From the NCBI GenBank assembly GCA_964432875.1, contig CAYSPJ010000058.1, forward strand, positions 1 to 30,164: 30,164 bases of DNA, written 5' to 3'. How positions within the stretch are numbered: position 1 is the stretch's first letter; every line of letters begins with the position of its first letter. The translations under genes were made by a program, and so were the position numbers. The notes beneath the pieces were generated by a model. It saw only the letters and a list, made by a program, of their open reading frames with translations, did not search any database and was not told the origin of the DNA. The stretch comes from JACJYE01 sp964432875 (GTDB lineage Bacteria; Bacteroidota; Bacteroidia; Chitinophagales; Saprospiraceae). Of the stretch, positions 8,011 to 15,242 are shown in pieces.

Positions 8011-8585
8011 GACTTCAGCGTTTTAGTTTTTACCCACCAAGCGGCAGCAGCTAGCAAAGCAGCCAGCCCCGCGAAGTAGCCCCCCGTGTGGGGATAAGAT
8101 TGAGCGACAAAATTCAGGATGTCTTTGGTGCCGAAAAGCGGGGGCTGGAAAGAAGCTCCCGGTATCTTGATCGGTGCCGTCGGGCTGAGGTTATGGCCGT
8201 AGTCATATTCCCACAAGTAAAAATCATACATGCCCAGGGCCGCTAAAATAACGAAGAGGATAACCCACGACAGGTAGCCCCAGCCCTTGTTGAGCAGAGC
8301 TGCCAGCAGCCCCAAGGCGGCCAGCGCCATGATGACATAGGGGAAGTACACCAGTTCTGGTATCGCATCTGGCTCGATGTACTTCATGCCTACGTAGTGG
8401 TTGAGGATATTGATATTCTGCAGGGTGCCCGGCGTTTCTCCCGTTATTTGGTTGATCCAGATGTACATCGTAACGCCATCGGGATACTGGGGTGCGAAGA
8501 GGGTGATGCGCCACATCGGGAAAAGGAATAACATCAGCAGGCTGGCCACGGCCGCGAGCATCAATATCCTGGGTAACGTTTTCAT
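8007..8585 (-). CDS. Nos-cluster membrane protein, four TM helices (NosB-like position)
   Basis: A 192-residue protein with four predicted membrane helices: near the N-terminus, about 80-100, about 105-125, and at the C-terminus (AGLAALLAAAAWWV). A large extracytoplasmic loop follows helix 1 (ITLFAPQYPDGVTMYIWINQITG, then NHYVGMKYIEPDAIPEL), and a second loop before the last helix contains NPTAPIK-like and PGASFQPPLFG sequence. The gene lies between nosZ and nosL and overlaps nosL by four bases. A membrane protein in this position (often called NosB) is known for clade II nos clusters, but its function is unknown; I could not confirm homology from sequence alone. A role in electron transfer or copper-site assembly is inference. 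Confidence 0.8.
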   Translation of the reverse strand: MKTLPRILMLAAVASLLMLFLFPMWRITLFAPQYPDGVTMYIWINQITGETPGTLQNINILNHYVGMKYIEPDAIPELVYFPYVIMALAALGLLAALLNKGWGYLSWVILFVILAALGMYDFYLWEYDYGHNLSPTAPIKIPGASFQPPLFGTKDILNFVAQSYPHTGGYFAGLAALLAAAAWWVKTKTLKS

Positions 8586-8607
8586 GTGTTGCTTTTAGTG
8601 GTAGGTA

Positions 8608-8636
8608 GTTGTGGAGGCTTTTCAAGCCTCCACAAC
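8608..8636 (-). other. Perfect 13-bp intercistronic hairpin after nosZ
   Basis: 8608-8620 is the exact reverse complement of 8624-8636, with a 3-base loop. It lies between the nosZ stop and the next start. There is no T-tract on the minus strand, so it is more likely an mRNA-stabilising or processing hairpin than a full terminator. It could also be a copy of a genome-wide palindromic repeat. Confidence 0.75.
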
Positions 8637-8676
8637 ACCTCAAATAGGTTGTTGAAAATCAAGTGTCTTTTCGAGC

Positions 8677-10650
8677 TTAGAGCGGGAATTCATCTTCTCC
8701 CAGCCTCCATTTCAGCGGCACATTGGCATCGCGCGGCGAAACGCGGATATATCCTTGCATTTCCTGGTGCAGTGCCGAACAGAAGTCGGTGCAATAGAAG
8801 GGATAAACCCCTACCCGCTTAGGCTCCCAGAGCAGCGTCCGCGTCTGGCCCGGCATAATCAGCAATTCGGCGTTATTGGCACCCATGACGGAGAAGCCGT
8901 GCGGCACATCCCAGTCTTGTTCCAGGTTGGTGACGTGGAAATAGACCTGGTCGCCTACTTTGATGCCCTCGATATTATCGGGAGCGAAGTGGCTGCGGAT
9001 GGTGGTCATGTAAACGCGCACCACATTGCCCTCGCGCACCACCTTGGTTTGTTTTTCACCCAAGGCGCGGTGAGCATGCTTATTATTTTCAATCGGGAAG
9101 AACTTCTTGGAGCGCGGCACGATCCGGTCGGCCGAAATCCCCTGGGCGTAGTGCGGCTCCCCGATGGTTGGGAAATCGAGCAGCAATTTTATCTTGTCGC
9201 CCGAGATATCATACAATTGAGCGGAGTGGTTCAACTCTGGCCCGGTGGGCAGATAGCGGTCTTTGGTAATCTTGTTTAGGGCTACCATGTATTTGCCTTG
9301 AGGCTTGCGCGAGCCGCCGCCTGGTATCATCAAGTGGCCAACGGAGTAGTAGCACGGCACGCGATCGAGTACCTCCCAGGTGCCTACTTTCCATTTCACG
9401 ATTTCGGAAGAGATGAAGAAGGTGGTATAGGCATTGCCCTTGTCATCAAACTCGGTATGTAATGGCCCCAAGCCAGGCTCTTTCACTACGCCAGCCAAAA
9501 CTTCCTCGTATTTCAGGATGGGGATGCCATCCACTTCACCATCATAAGCTTTGTTTTCGATGGCTTTCAGCATCTTATCGAAAGAGTGCACCGTCAAATC
9601 GGCGGAAAGCTTGCCAGAGCCGACGATGTATTCACCCGTCGGGTTGACATCCACGCCGTGAGGCGACTTGGGCGTCGGCAGGAAATAGACGATGCCCGGG
9701 CATTCTGCCGGATCCAGTACGCGCACGCTCTTCTTCATCGTAGATGTTGCGGTATGCGTCTCTTCGTCCAGGCGGTTGCTAGCGTACTCGGCAGGCATTT
9801 CCTTGAACTTGCCTTGCTTGAGGTACTCCTCGGCCTTCTTCCAGTTGATGGCGGCGATGAAGTCCTTATCATTTTGGGAGGCATTTACCTCTTTCAAGGT
9901 GTGAGATTGCTCCGTATTATAGGTGGTAAAGAAAGTCCAGCCGTGGGAGGGCCCTTTCCCCGAGGAAGCCAGGTCATAGTCGAAGCCTGGCATCATCACT
10001 TGAAAAGCCACTTCCATGTGTCCATGCTCCGGCTCCACACTGATAAAAGACAGAATCCCTTTGAAGTTTTCCTTATAACTATCAATGGCGACATCCTGCT
10101 GGGGGAAAGGCACGCTGAAACGAGTGCCAGCCACCACGTACTCCGTGTTTTCGGTAAGATAAGGTGAACTGTGGTTGCCCCCGCTATTGGGGATTTCAAT
10201 AATCTCCACCGTCTCGAAGGTGCTCAGGTCGATGCGGGCGATGCGGGGCGTGTTGTTGCCGTTGATAAATATCCAGCGCCCGTCGGTTTCCCCATTGGTT
10301 TGCGAGAGTTTGGGGTGGTGAGCATCATCCCAAGGCACAAAACCCCAGGACGTGTTCAACATCGGCTTGGTCTCTTCCGCAAAGCCATAGCCTTTTTCAC
10401 CATCAACGGAGAAAACAGGGATGACCTTGAGCAAACGACCGGAAGGCAGCCCATACGCGCTGAGCTGGCCGCTGAAGCCGCCAGAGAAAAAGCCGTAGAA
10501 CTCGTCGTGTTCGCCGGGAGCTACATATACCTGCGAAGCAGCATCACCAGCTAAAGCGCCACCCTGGCCGCCCACCTGCGGCTTGCCACAAGAGGCAAGC
10601 CCGAAAGCTAGCGTCAAAGCCAGAATAGGAATAATGATTGGATTCTTCAT
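8677..10650 (-). CDS. nosZ: Nitrous oxide reductase, clade II (Sec-dependent, lipoprotein-type)
   Basis: A 657-residue periplasmic multicopper enzyme that reduces N2O to N2 with electrons from cytochrome c. The N-terminus has no twin-arginine motif. It is a lipoprotein-like Sec signal (ALTLAFGLASC, C21), which marks the atypical clade. The seven-bladed propeller carries CuZ histidines: DDAHHPK (H111, H112), EPEHGHME, SPHGVDVNP, GPLHTEFDD, EPHYAQG and KHAHR. The C-terminal cupredoxin domain has the CuA site: H584 (DVPHGFSV), then C620-x3-C624-x3-H628-x2-M631. All expected ligands are present, so the enzyme should be active. It is the first gene of the minus-strand nos cluster and is divergent from the Rrf2 regulator. 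Confidence 0.98.
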   Translation of the reverse strand: MKNPIIIPILALTLAFGLASCGKPQVGGQGGALAGDAASQVYVAPGEHDEFYGFFSGGFSGQLSAYGLPSGRLLKVIPVFSVDGEKGYGFAEETKPMLNTSWGFVPWDDAHHPKLSQTNGETDGRWIFINGNNTPRIARIDLSTFETVEIIEIPNSGGNHSSPYLTENTEYVVAGTRFSVPFPQQDVAIDSYKENFKGILSFISVEPEHGHMEVAFQVMMPGFDYDLASSGKGPSHGWTFFTTYNTEQSHTLKEVNASQNDKDFIAAINWKKAEEYLKQGKFKEMPAEYASNRLDEETHTATSTMKKSVRVLDPAECPGIVYFLPTPKSPHGVDVNPTGEYIVGSGKLSADLTVHSFDKMLKAIENKAYDGEVDGIPILKYEEVLAGVVKEPGLGPLHTEFDDKGNAYTTFFISSEIVKWKVGTWEVLDRVPCYYSVGHLMIPGGGSRKPQGKYMVALNKITKDRYLPTGPELNHSAQLYDISGDKIKLLLDFPTIGEPHYAQGISADRIVPRSKKFFPIENNKHAHRALGEKQTKVVREGNVVRVYMTTIRSHFAPDNIEGIKVGDQVYFHVTNLEQDWDVPHGFSVMGANNAELLIMPGQTRTLLWEPKRVGVYPFYCTDFCSALHQEMQGYIRVSPRDANVPLKWRLGEDEFPL

Positions 10651-10692
10651 GTCTCAAAAAATTTTGGTTGGTTCTGTTAATAGTTTAATATG

Positions 10693-10725
10693 GCATCAGG
10701 GGTCAAAAAATCAGCTTTTCAATTT
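10693..10725. repeat. 33-bp repeat, copy 1 (nosZ leader)
   Basis: This segment matches 11427-11459 at 29 of 33 positions, in the same orientation, with an exact 19-bp core TCAAAAAATCAGCTTTTCA at 10703-10721. Here it lies 43-75 bases upstream of the nosZ start, in what should be the untranslated leader on the minus strand. Confidence 0.75.
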
Positions 10726-10763
10726 CGATAATAAAATAATAAAAGACCTTTATATCTTTTATG

Positions 10764-10773
10764 CAAAGGAATA
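10764..10773 (-). promoter_or_regulatory. Candidate nosZ -7 box (TATTCCTTTG)
   Basis: The minus strand reads TATTCCTTTG, like TAnnTTTG but with two extra bases in the middle. A TTG lies 18 bases upstream on the same strand. Transcription would start near 10758. No perfect TAnnTTTG was found in the interval, so this is the best but imperfect candidate. Confidence 0.35.
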
Positions 10774-10794
10774 GCAGCCCCGGCTTTTGCACAA

Positions 10795-10806
10795 TGACTT
10801 TCGTCA
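10795..10806. promoter_or_regulatory. Candidate Crp/Fnr-type operator TGAC-N4-GTCA
   Basis: TGACTTTCGTCA is a perfect dyad with 4-bp half-sites, spaced like FNR/DNR boxes (TTGAT-N4-ATCAA). Its centre is about 42 bases upstream of the inferred nosZ transcription start, the position used by class II Crp/Fnr activators. Regulation by a DNR-, HcpR- or FNR-like protein encoded elsewhere is inferred. Confidence 0.45.
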
Positions 10807-10932
10807 CCCTTTATAGCCTTCTTTCATAAGCCCCTAATCAAATCACTGAAAAACAACACATTGCCCTTTAAAAAAAGAAACGCCGCTAAGACTAAAAAAA
10901 ACGGGTCAGAAAAAAATAAAAAAAATAAAAGA

Positions 10933-10967
10933 TTTTTTTGTCTTCTATTATAGAAAATCGTATCTTG
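10933..10967 (+). promoter_or_regulatory. rrf2 promoter with internal palindrome
   Basis: A -33 TTTTTTTG (10933-10940) is separated by 20 bases from a -7 TATCTTG (10961-10967), the spacing usual in Bacteroidota. The spacer contains the perfect palindrome TTCTA-TTA-TAGAA (10943-10955), a good place for an autoregulatory operator. The start codon is 22 bases past the -7 box. Upstream A-tracts could act as an UP-like element. Confidence 0.6.
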
Positions 10968-10988
10968 CGCCGACAAAAAGAACCGCAC

Positions 10989-11414
10989 ATGTTTTCAAAA
11001 GCGTGCAAATATGCTATCCGGGCGTCCCTGTACCTGGCCACCCATGCCGGTGAAGGGCATAAAGCAGGCGTCAAAGAGATTGCGACCGCCCTGGATGTGC
11101 CGCAGCATTTCCTGGCAAAGATATTGCAACAGCTCTCCAGGAACCACATCATCTCCTCGTCGAAGGGCCCGAGCGGAGGTTTCTACATGGACGAAAAAAA
11201 CATGGAGATGACTTTAAAGCAAATTGTAGAGTGCATTGACGGGCCAGATATGTTCAGCGCCTGCATCCTGGGCTTGCCGGTTTGCTCTGCGGCCAACCCC
11301 TGCCCCTTGCATGTACAGGCGTTTGCCTACCGGGAAGGTTTGCACTATCAGTTGAAACACCAAGCTATTGGAGAACTAGCCAAAAAGATATTGAGAGAAG
11401 ATACACCAATTTAA
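10989..11414 (+). CDS. Rrf2-family transcriptional regulator with three cysteines (NsrR/IscR-like)
   Basis: A 141-residue cytoplasmic DNA-binding regulator. The Rrf2 winged helix-turn-helix spans about residues 1-80 (GVKEIATALDVPQHFLAKILQQL, then the wing KGPSGGFYM). Three cysteines, C92, C99 and C105 (CILGLPVCSAANPC), have spacing like the Fe-S ligands of NsrR and IscR, so an NO- or redox-sensitive cluster is likely. The start at 10989 is chosen because the family begins MFSK-x-C-x-YA; an earlier in-frame ATG at 10938 lies upstream of the predicted transcription start. It is divergent from nosZ and 72 bases upstream of the cytochrome gene. Control of nosZ and the cytochrome is inferred; NsrR orthology is not proven. 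Confidence 0.93.
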   Translation: MFSKACKYAIRASLYLATHAGEGHKAGVKEIATALDVPQHFLAKILQQLSRNHIISSSKGPSGGFYMDEKNMEMTLKQIVECIDGPDMFSACILGLPVCSAANPCPLHVQAFAYREGLHYQLKHQAIGELAKKILREDTPI

Positions 11415-11426
11415 ATAAGCTTCTAA

Positions 11427-11459
11427 GCATCCAGGTTCAAAAAATCAGCTTTTCACTTT
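11427..11459. repeat. 33-bp repeat, copy 2 (cytochrome c leader)
   Basis: Second copy of the repeat at 10693-10725, 29 of 33 identical. The core is at 11437-11455. It lies 28-60 bases upstream of the cytochrome c start, about the same distance as copy 1 from nosZ, but on the coding rather than template strand. Confidence 0.75.
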
Positions 11460-11486
11460 TTTACCTTAATTTAAAAAGAATCAACG

Positions 11487-11963
11487 ATGCAAAAGTTAGC
11501 AATTTTCCTGGTTTTAGCCTTGATTATCTATGCCTGTGGCGGAAGCGGCGCTTCTGGCGACGGCACCTCACAAACCGCGCCCAAGAGCATGGTAGCCGAT
11601 GCGCCAGCCGATGACGGCAAGGGCGTAGGCGAAATCAAAGAAGTAGCGCTCAACAACCCGCTCAACGCCAGTATGGTCGAGCGCGGCCAAGCGATCTTCG
11701 ATATGAAGTGCGCGGCCTGCCATAAGCTCACCGACCAGCGCGTGGTCGGCCCGGGCTTCAAAGGCCTGACCGAACGCCGCAAACCAGAATGGATCATGAA
11801 CATGATCACCAACGTGGACGTCATGCTCGAAGAAGACCCCGCAGCGCAAGCTTTGCTGAAGGAGTGCTTGGTGCGCATGCCAAACCAAAACCTCTCCACC
11901 GGCGATGCCCGCGACGTGCTGGAATTCGCCTATGCCAACGATGGGCAGACGGTAGAAGAGTAA
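11487..11963 (+). CDS. Lipoprotein monohaem cytochrome c
   Basis: A 158-residue envelope protein with a lipoprotein signal (IIYAC, C17), a flexible Ser/Ala/Asp-rich linker to about residue 55, and one class I cytochrome c domain. The haem motif is C75-A-A-C78-H79. The likely distal ligand is M130 in VRMPNQNLS. Membrane-anchored periplasmic cytochromes of this type usually pass electrons from the quinol pool to a reductase, and its place beside nosZ makes NosZ the obvious acceptor. The leader carries the same 33-bp element as the nosZ leader, which supports joint regulation. A separate promoter was not clear. Confidence 0.93.
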   Translation: MQKLAIFLVLALIIYACGGSGASGDGTSQTAPKSMVADAPADDGKGVGEIKEVALNNPLNASMVERGQAIFDMKCAACHKLTDQRVVGPGFKGLTERRKPEWIMNMITNVDVMLEEDPAAQALLKECLVRMPNQNLSTGDARDVLEFAYANDGQTVEE

Positions 11964-12047
11964 TCACTAGCGCAGTTCTCGGCGGTTCATCGCGGCGCGT
12001 TTAGCTGCTATTACCGATTGTCGCCTTCTGCTATACGTTAAGAAAAC

Positions 12048-12074
12048 GCTGCTCGACTTTTCAGGCCGGGCAGC
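12048..12074 (+). terminator. Weak hairpin after the cytochrome c gene
   Basis: GCTGCTCG (12048-12055) pairs with CGGGCAGC (12067-12074) with one wobble and an 11-base loop, followed by ATTTCT. The T-tract is poor, so termination would be partial at most. Confidence 0.3.
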
Positions 12075-12132
12075 ATTTCTAAAAGCGGGAGCTTCGCCAG
12101 GCGTTTCCTTCGTCACAACAAACCAAAACATC

Positions 12133-13347
12133 ATGCCAAAGACTTGGTTACGCATCGCGCTGTTCAACTTCTTCATTGCCGCGGTAATGGGGGCCACCCT
12201 ACGCTATGCATTTATCGAAGAAATCAGTTGGTTAAAATACCGGGCATTCCAGCACGGACACTCGCATGTGGCCATGCTGGGCTGGCTGTACCTGGCCCTT
12301 TACGCTTTATTAGTACACGCCTTTTTGCCTGCCGCCAAGCAAGCCGATAAGTTTTATCGGGACAACTTTATCCTGGCACAAATCAGCGTGCTGGGCATGC
12401 TCTTTGCCTTCCCCATCGAGGGTTATGGCGGCTGGTCTATCGCCTTTTCCACCATACACGGCCTGGCCTCTTACTTTTTTGCCTACCGATTGTGGCGCGA
12501 CATCCGACAAAATCAGGGCTTTTCGGGCTTTTTTGCCCGAGCCGCCCTGTTTTTCATGCTGCTCTCCACCCTGGCCCTTTGGGCCATGCCGGCAATCATG
12601 ATGGGAGGCTTGCAGGGTAAAGCGATCTACTACATGTCCGTACAGTTTTACCTGCACTTCCAGTTTAACGGCTGGTTCATCTTTGCAGGCTTGGCACTGT
12701 TTTTCCGCTTGTTGGAACAGGGGCAAGTCGTTTTGCCCCACAAACCCGTGCGCTGGTTTTTCTGGCTGCTCACCGCCTCCTGCTTCCTCACCTATGCCCT
12801 GGCAGTGGCCTGGTCAAACCCCTCGGCGGCCGTCTTTGCCTTCAACAGCAGCGGGGTGATGGTACAATTGGCTGCTTTGCTATTTTTTTTCGCCATAATC
12901 CGGGAAGCCTATCCGGCCCTGAAAGCCCTGCTGAAGGGTTGGAGCGGCTTCCTAATCCGCTTCGCCTTCGCAGGCTTCGTGTTAAAAATCCTCATCCAGG
13001 CCGCCGTGGTTATCCCCTACCTGGCCACCGTGGCCTACACCATCCGCGGCTACGTAGTCGGCTTCGTACACCTCATCCTGCTGGGTATCCTGACGCCTTT
13101 CGTCCTGGGCTATGCCGGCCGCAGCAGCTTGCTCAACCTCCGTCCCCCCCTGACCAAAACCGGCATCGCTCTCTTGCTGGCAGGCTTCCTGAGCAGCGAG
13201 GCGCTGCTCTTCTTCCAAGGCACGCTGCTGTGGGCCGCCAAGGGATTTTTGCCGCATTATCACGAGCTGCTATTCTTGATTTCAGTTTTGATGCCGACGG
13301 GGGTGGGCTTGATCCTGGCTGGAGCTTTGAGGAATGATGAAGCTTGA
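12133..13347 (+). CDS. 12-TM His-rich membrane protein, NnrS / heme-copper oxidase subunit I-like
   Basis: A 404-residue inner-membrane protein with about twelve hydrophobic helices. Histidines sit at helix positions where haem ligands would be expected: H41, H43 and H45 (FQHGHSHVAMLGW), H109 (STIHGLASYF), H175 (QFYLHFQFNGW) and H313 (GFVHLILLG). The patterns HxHxHxxMLGW and HFQFNGW recall NnrS and the catalytic subunit of heme-copper oxidases/NO reductases. It lacks a recognisable full set of copper and haem ligands, so enzyme activity cannot be assigned. It follows rrf2 and the cytochrome c gene on the same strand, 169 bases after the latter, which places it in the N-oxide region. A role in NO tolerance or haem/copper handling is inference. 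Confidence 0.75.
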   Translation: MPKTWLRIALFNFFIAAVMGATLRYAFIEEISWLKYRAFQHGHSHVAMLGWLYLALYALLVHAFLPAAKQADKFYRDNFILAQISVLGMLFAFPIEGYGGWSIAFSTIHGLASYFFAYRLWRDIRQNQGFSGFFARAALFFMLLSTLALWAMPAIMMGGLQGKAIYYMSVQFYLHFQFNGWFIFAGLALFFRLLEQGQVVLPHKPVRWFFWLLTASCFLTYALAVAWSNPSAAVFAFNSSGVMVQLAALLFFFAIIREAYPALKALLKGWSGFLIRFAFAGFVLKILIQAAVVIPYLATVAYTIRGYVVGFVHLILLGILTPFVLGYAGRSSLLNLRPPLTKTGIALLLAGFLSSEALLFFQGTLLWAAKGFLPHYHELLFLISVLMPTGVGLILAGALRNDEA

Positions 13348-13354
13348 CCAAGCC

Positions 13355-15028
13355 CTACATCTTTACCACTTTCGACACCCCACGCTCGCCATTGGCACCC
13401 GTCACGCTCAGCCAATAGATGCCAGGAGGCAGCACCCCGACTGCAAGGGGTAAACTGCTGCCGCCACCACCAGGGTGCTGCTGCCGCCATACGACTTGTC
13501 CGGTAGGGGCAACCCATTCTACCCATACCGGCCCGGCAGCCCAATCTTCGAGCATGAGCTGCAACTCGTCGGAAAAAGGGTTGGGGAAGGCGTATACCAT
13601 CCTCGTATTCCTTAGCTCGGGGCGCACCGCCGTCACAAAAGGCGTACAGGCCGGGACGGCAGCCAAATCAAAACATTGGTCAAAAAATGCCTGGATGTGA
13701 CCGGATTGCGCGTACATCAGTTCCACATTATCCAACGGCGTATTACCTGGCGCCTGGTAAAAGGTGAAGGCGGCAATTAGCTCATTCACCGCGCCAGGCT
13801 GGAGCAAGAACGGCCCGTAAGACGTCACTACCTTGCGGTCTCCGGGGGTATTGCCCGCCTCGACTTCCGACCATTCGCCCGGCGCCGTGGGGTTGCCGTT
13901 GTAAAAGAAGCCACCGTTCGGGGCAGGTGTGCCATCGGCATACGCCCCGCGGAGCAGGTTGTAAAATGCGGTGCCGTCCGTTAGCTCGTTTAGCTCGACA
14001 GGCATGACGTGGGCCAGCGGCAGTGGTGTCCACGGTATCGGATCCGTGCTGAGGGGGCCACGCAGCATGGTGATGGCCATCGCGGGCGCGTTGCCGCCAT
14101 ACCCACCCTCGTCATCCTCATCGCCGTTGTAGCCGAAGATAAGCGCGCGCTCAGCATCACTGCCGAAAAAATCGTCTTCGGGATTGCCGATGGAAAAGTC
14201 GGCAAACAAGCCAAAGTACGCGGAATCCAGATTTTCTGAGGAACAGCTTTTGATCCGGTATTGCACAAAAACGGTATTGCCCAGGGGAGATTCCTGGCAA
14301 TTGAAGCCAAAGACCGTGCATTGCACTTCCACCTGCATCGGAGGCAGCTTTGATTCGGTGTGCAGCAAGTAGTCGTTGAATACGAACCAGAGCATTTCGT
14401 CGGGGATGATAAAATCCGTGTCAGGCCCCTGGCAGCCTCTCAGGGCGAGCGCCGGGAAATCCCCGAGATTGGGTTCATAAGTGGCGGTGCCATTGGAGTC
14501 CCAATATGGCGCGAGGATGCTTTCGTTAGATGGCAGCTCCGCCCCGTTGTGGTAATCGGCAAAAAAAGCATTGCCATTTGCTGGCCAACCAAACACCTTG
14601 GGGTTGGGGCTATCGATGACGCCATTGTCTTCAAAATCGGCAATATGCTGCAGGATATCTGCTTTGGACACCCGGAAAAAACCGCGCGGCGAGCCCGTGG
14701 GCGTTCCCGTATCGGGGGCGAGCGTGCCGGCTTGAAAATCGGTTTGCCCATCTTCACCATAGAGGTGGACAGCGCCCCGCAAATTGCCCCCGGGATCGAC
14801 GCCTGCCATCCAAAGGCCAGCAGCGCGCATGGTGCTGAGCGGCACTTCGCCTGGCAGATAAGGGGCGATGAACCCGCCGTCTTGCCCGTCGAAAAACAAG
14901 GTGCCGTTCGACAAGACCGTAGCTTTCACCTGGTTGACGTGCAGGTCGGCGCTCTCCGGGCTTTGCGCCTGAAGTATCATGACTGGCAGCATGCAAGCTG
15001 CCGCAATAACGAGTAGTTTTGGTTTCAT
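13355..15028 (-). CDS. Secreted protein with T9SS type A sorting domain
   Basis: A 557-residue secreted protein. Residues 1-22 are a Sec signal (MKPKLLVIAAACMLPVMILQAQ). The middle has no domain I recognise; it contains acidic, glycine-rich segments such as GYNGDEDDEGGYGG and a run of Asp/Gly-rich loops. The last roughly 75 residues form a type IX sorting domain: FPNPFSDELQLML, then GQVVWRQQH, LPPGIYWLSVTG and the terminal KVVKM. Such cargo is exported through the T9SS and attached to the cell surface or released. The gene converges with the 12-TM gene, with only 7 bases between stops, and is not part of the nos locus. Function unknown. Confidence 0.9.
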   Translation of the reverse strand: MKPKLLVIAAACMLPVMILQAQSPESADLHVNQVKATVLSNGTLFFDGQDGGFIAPYLPGEVPLSTMRAAGLWMAGVDPGGNLRGAVHLYGEDGQTDFQAGTLAPDTGTPTGSPRGFFRVSKADILQHIADFEDNGVIDSPNPKVFGWPANGNAFFADYHNGAELPSNESILAPYWDSNGTATYEPNLGDFPALALRGCQGPDTDFIIPDEMLWFVFNDYLLHTESKLPPMQVEVQCTVFGFNCQESPLGNTVFVQYRIKSCSSENLDSAYFGLFADFSIGNPEDDFFGSDAERALIFGYNGDEDDEGGYGGNAPAMAITMLRGPLSTDPIPWTPLPLAHVMPVELNELTDGTAFYNLLRGAYADGTPAPNGGFFYNGNPTAPGEWSEVEAGNTPGDRKVVTSYGPFLLQPGAVNELIAAFTFYQAPGNTPLDNVELMYAQSGHIQAFFDQCFDLAAVPACTPFVTAVRPELRNTRMVYAFPNPFSDELQLMLEDWAAGPVWVEWVAPTGQVVWRQQHPGGGGSSLPLAVGVLPPGIYWLSVTGANGERGVSKVVKM

Positions 15029-15242
15029 GCTTTTGGTTGTTTTTTTGAAAATAATAATCCTTTGACAATTCGTGTGCCCCCCTCGGAGCCTGCCTCAAAT
15101 GCAGCCAGGTTGGGCGGGGTCTATCACCCGAGTATCCAGCCAGCTTGCCGCGTTGTGCGCTGATGATGCTGCAATATCTGCTCTATGCCATGATGCCGCA
15201 AACCTCTTTGTCTCAATGGTCAGGTTTCTGATGGCGCGTGAG

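Larger units (their letters stand above)
10651..10988. promoter_or_regulatory. Divergent nosZ / rrf2 regulatory region
   Basis: These 338 AT-rich bases hold no gene. From left to right lie the nosZ leader with one copy of a 33-bp repeat (10693-10725), a likely nosZ -7 region (10764-10773), a TGAC-N4-GTCA dyad (10795-10806), long A-tracts (about 10869-10930) and the rrf2 promoter with a palindrome (10933-10967). Confidence 0.75.

Noticed and set aside
10938..10988. Longer N-terminus for the Rrf2 regulator from the ATG at 10938
   Set aside because: The extension crosses the predicted promoter, and the family normally starts at MFSK...YAIR.
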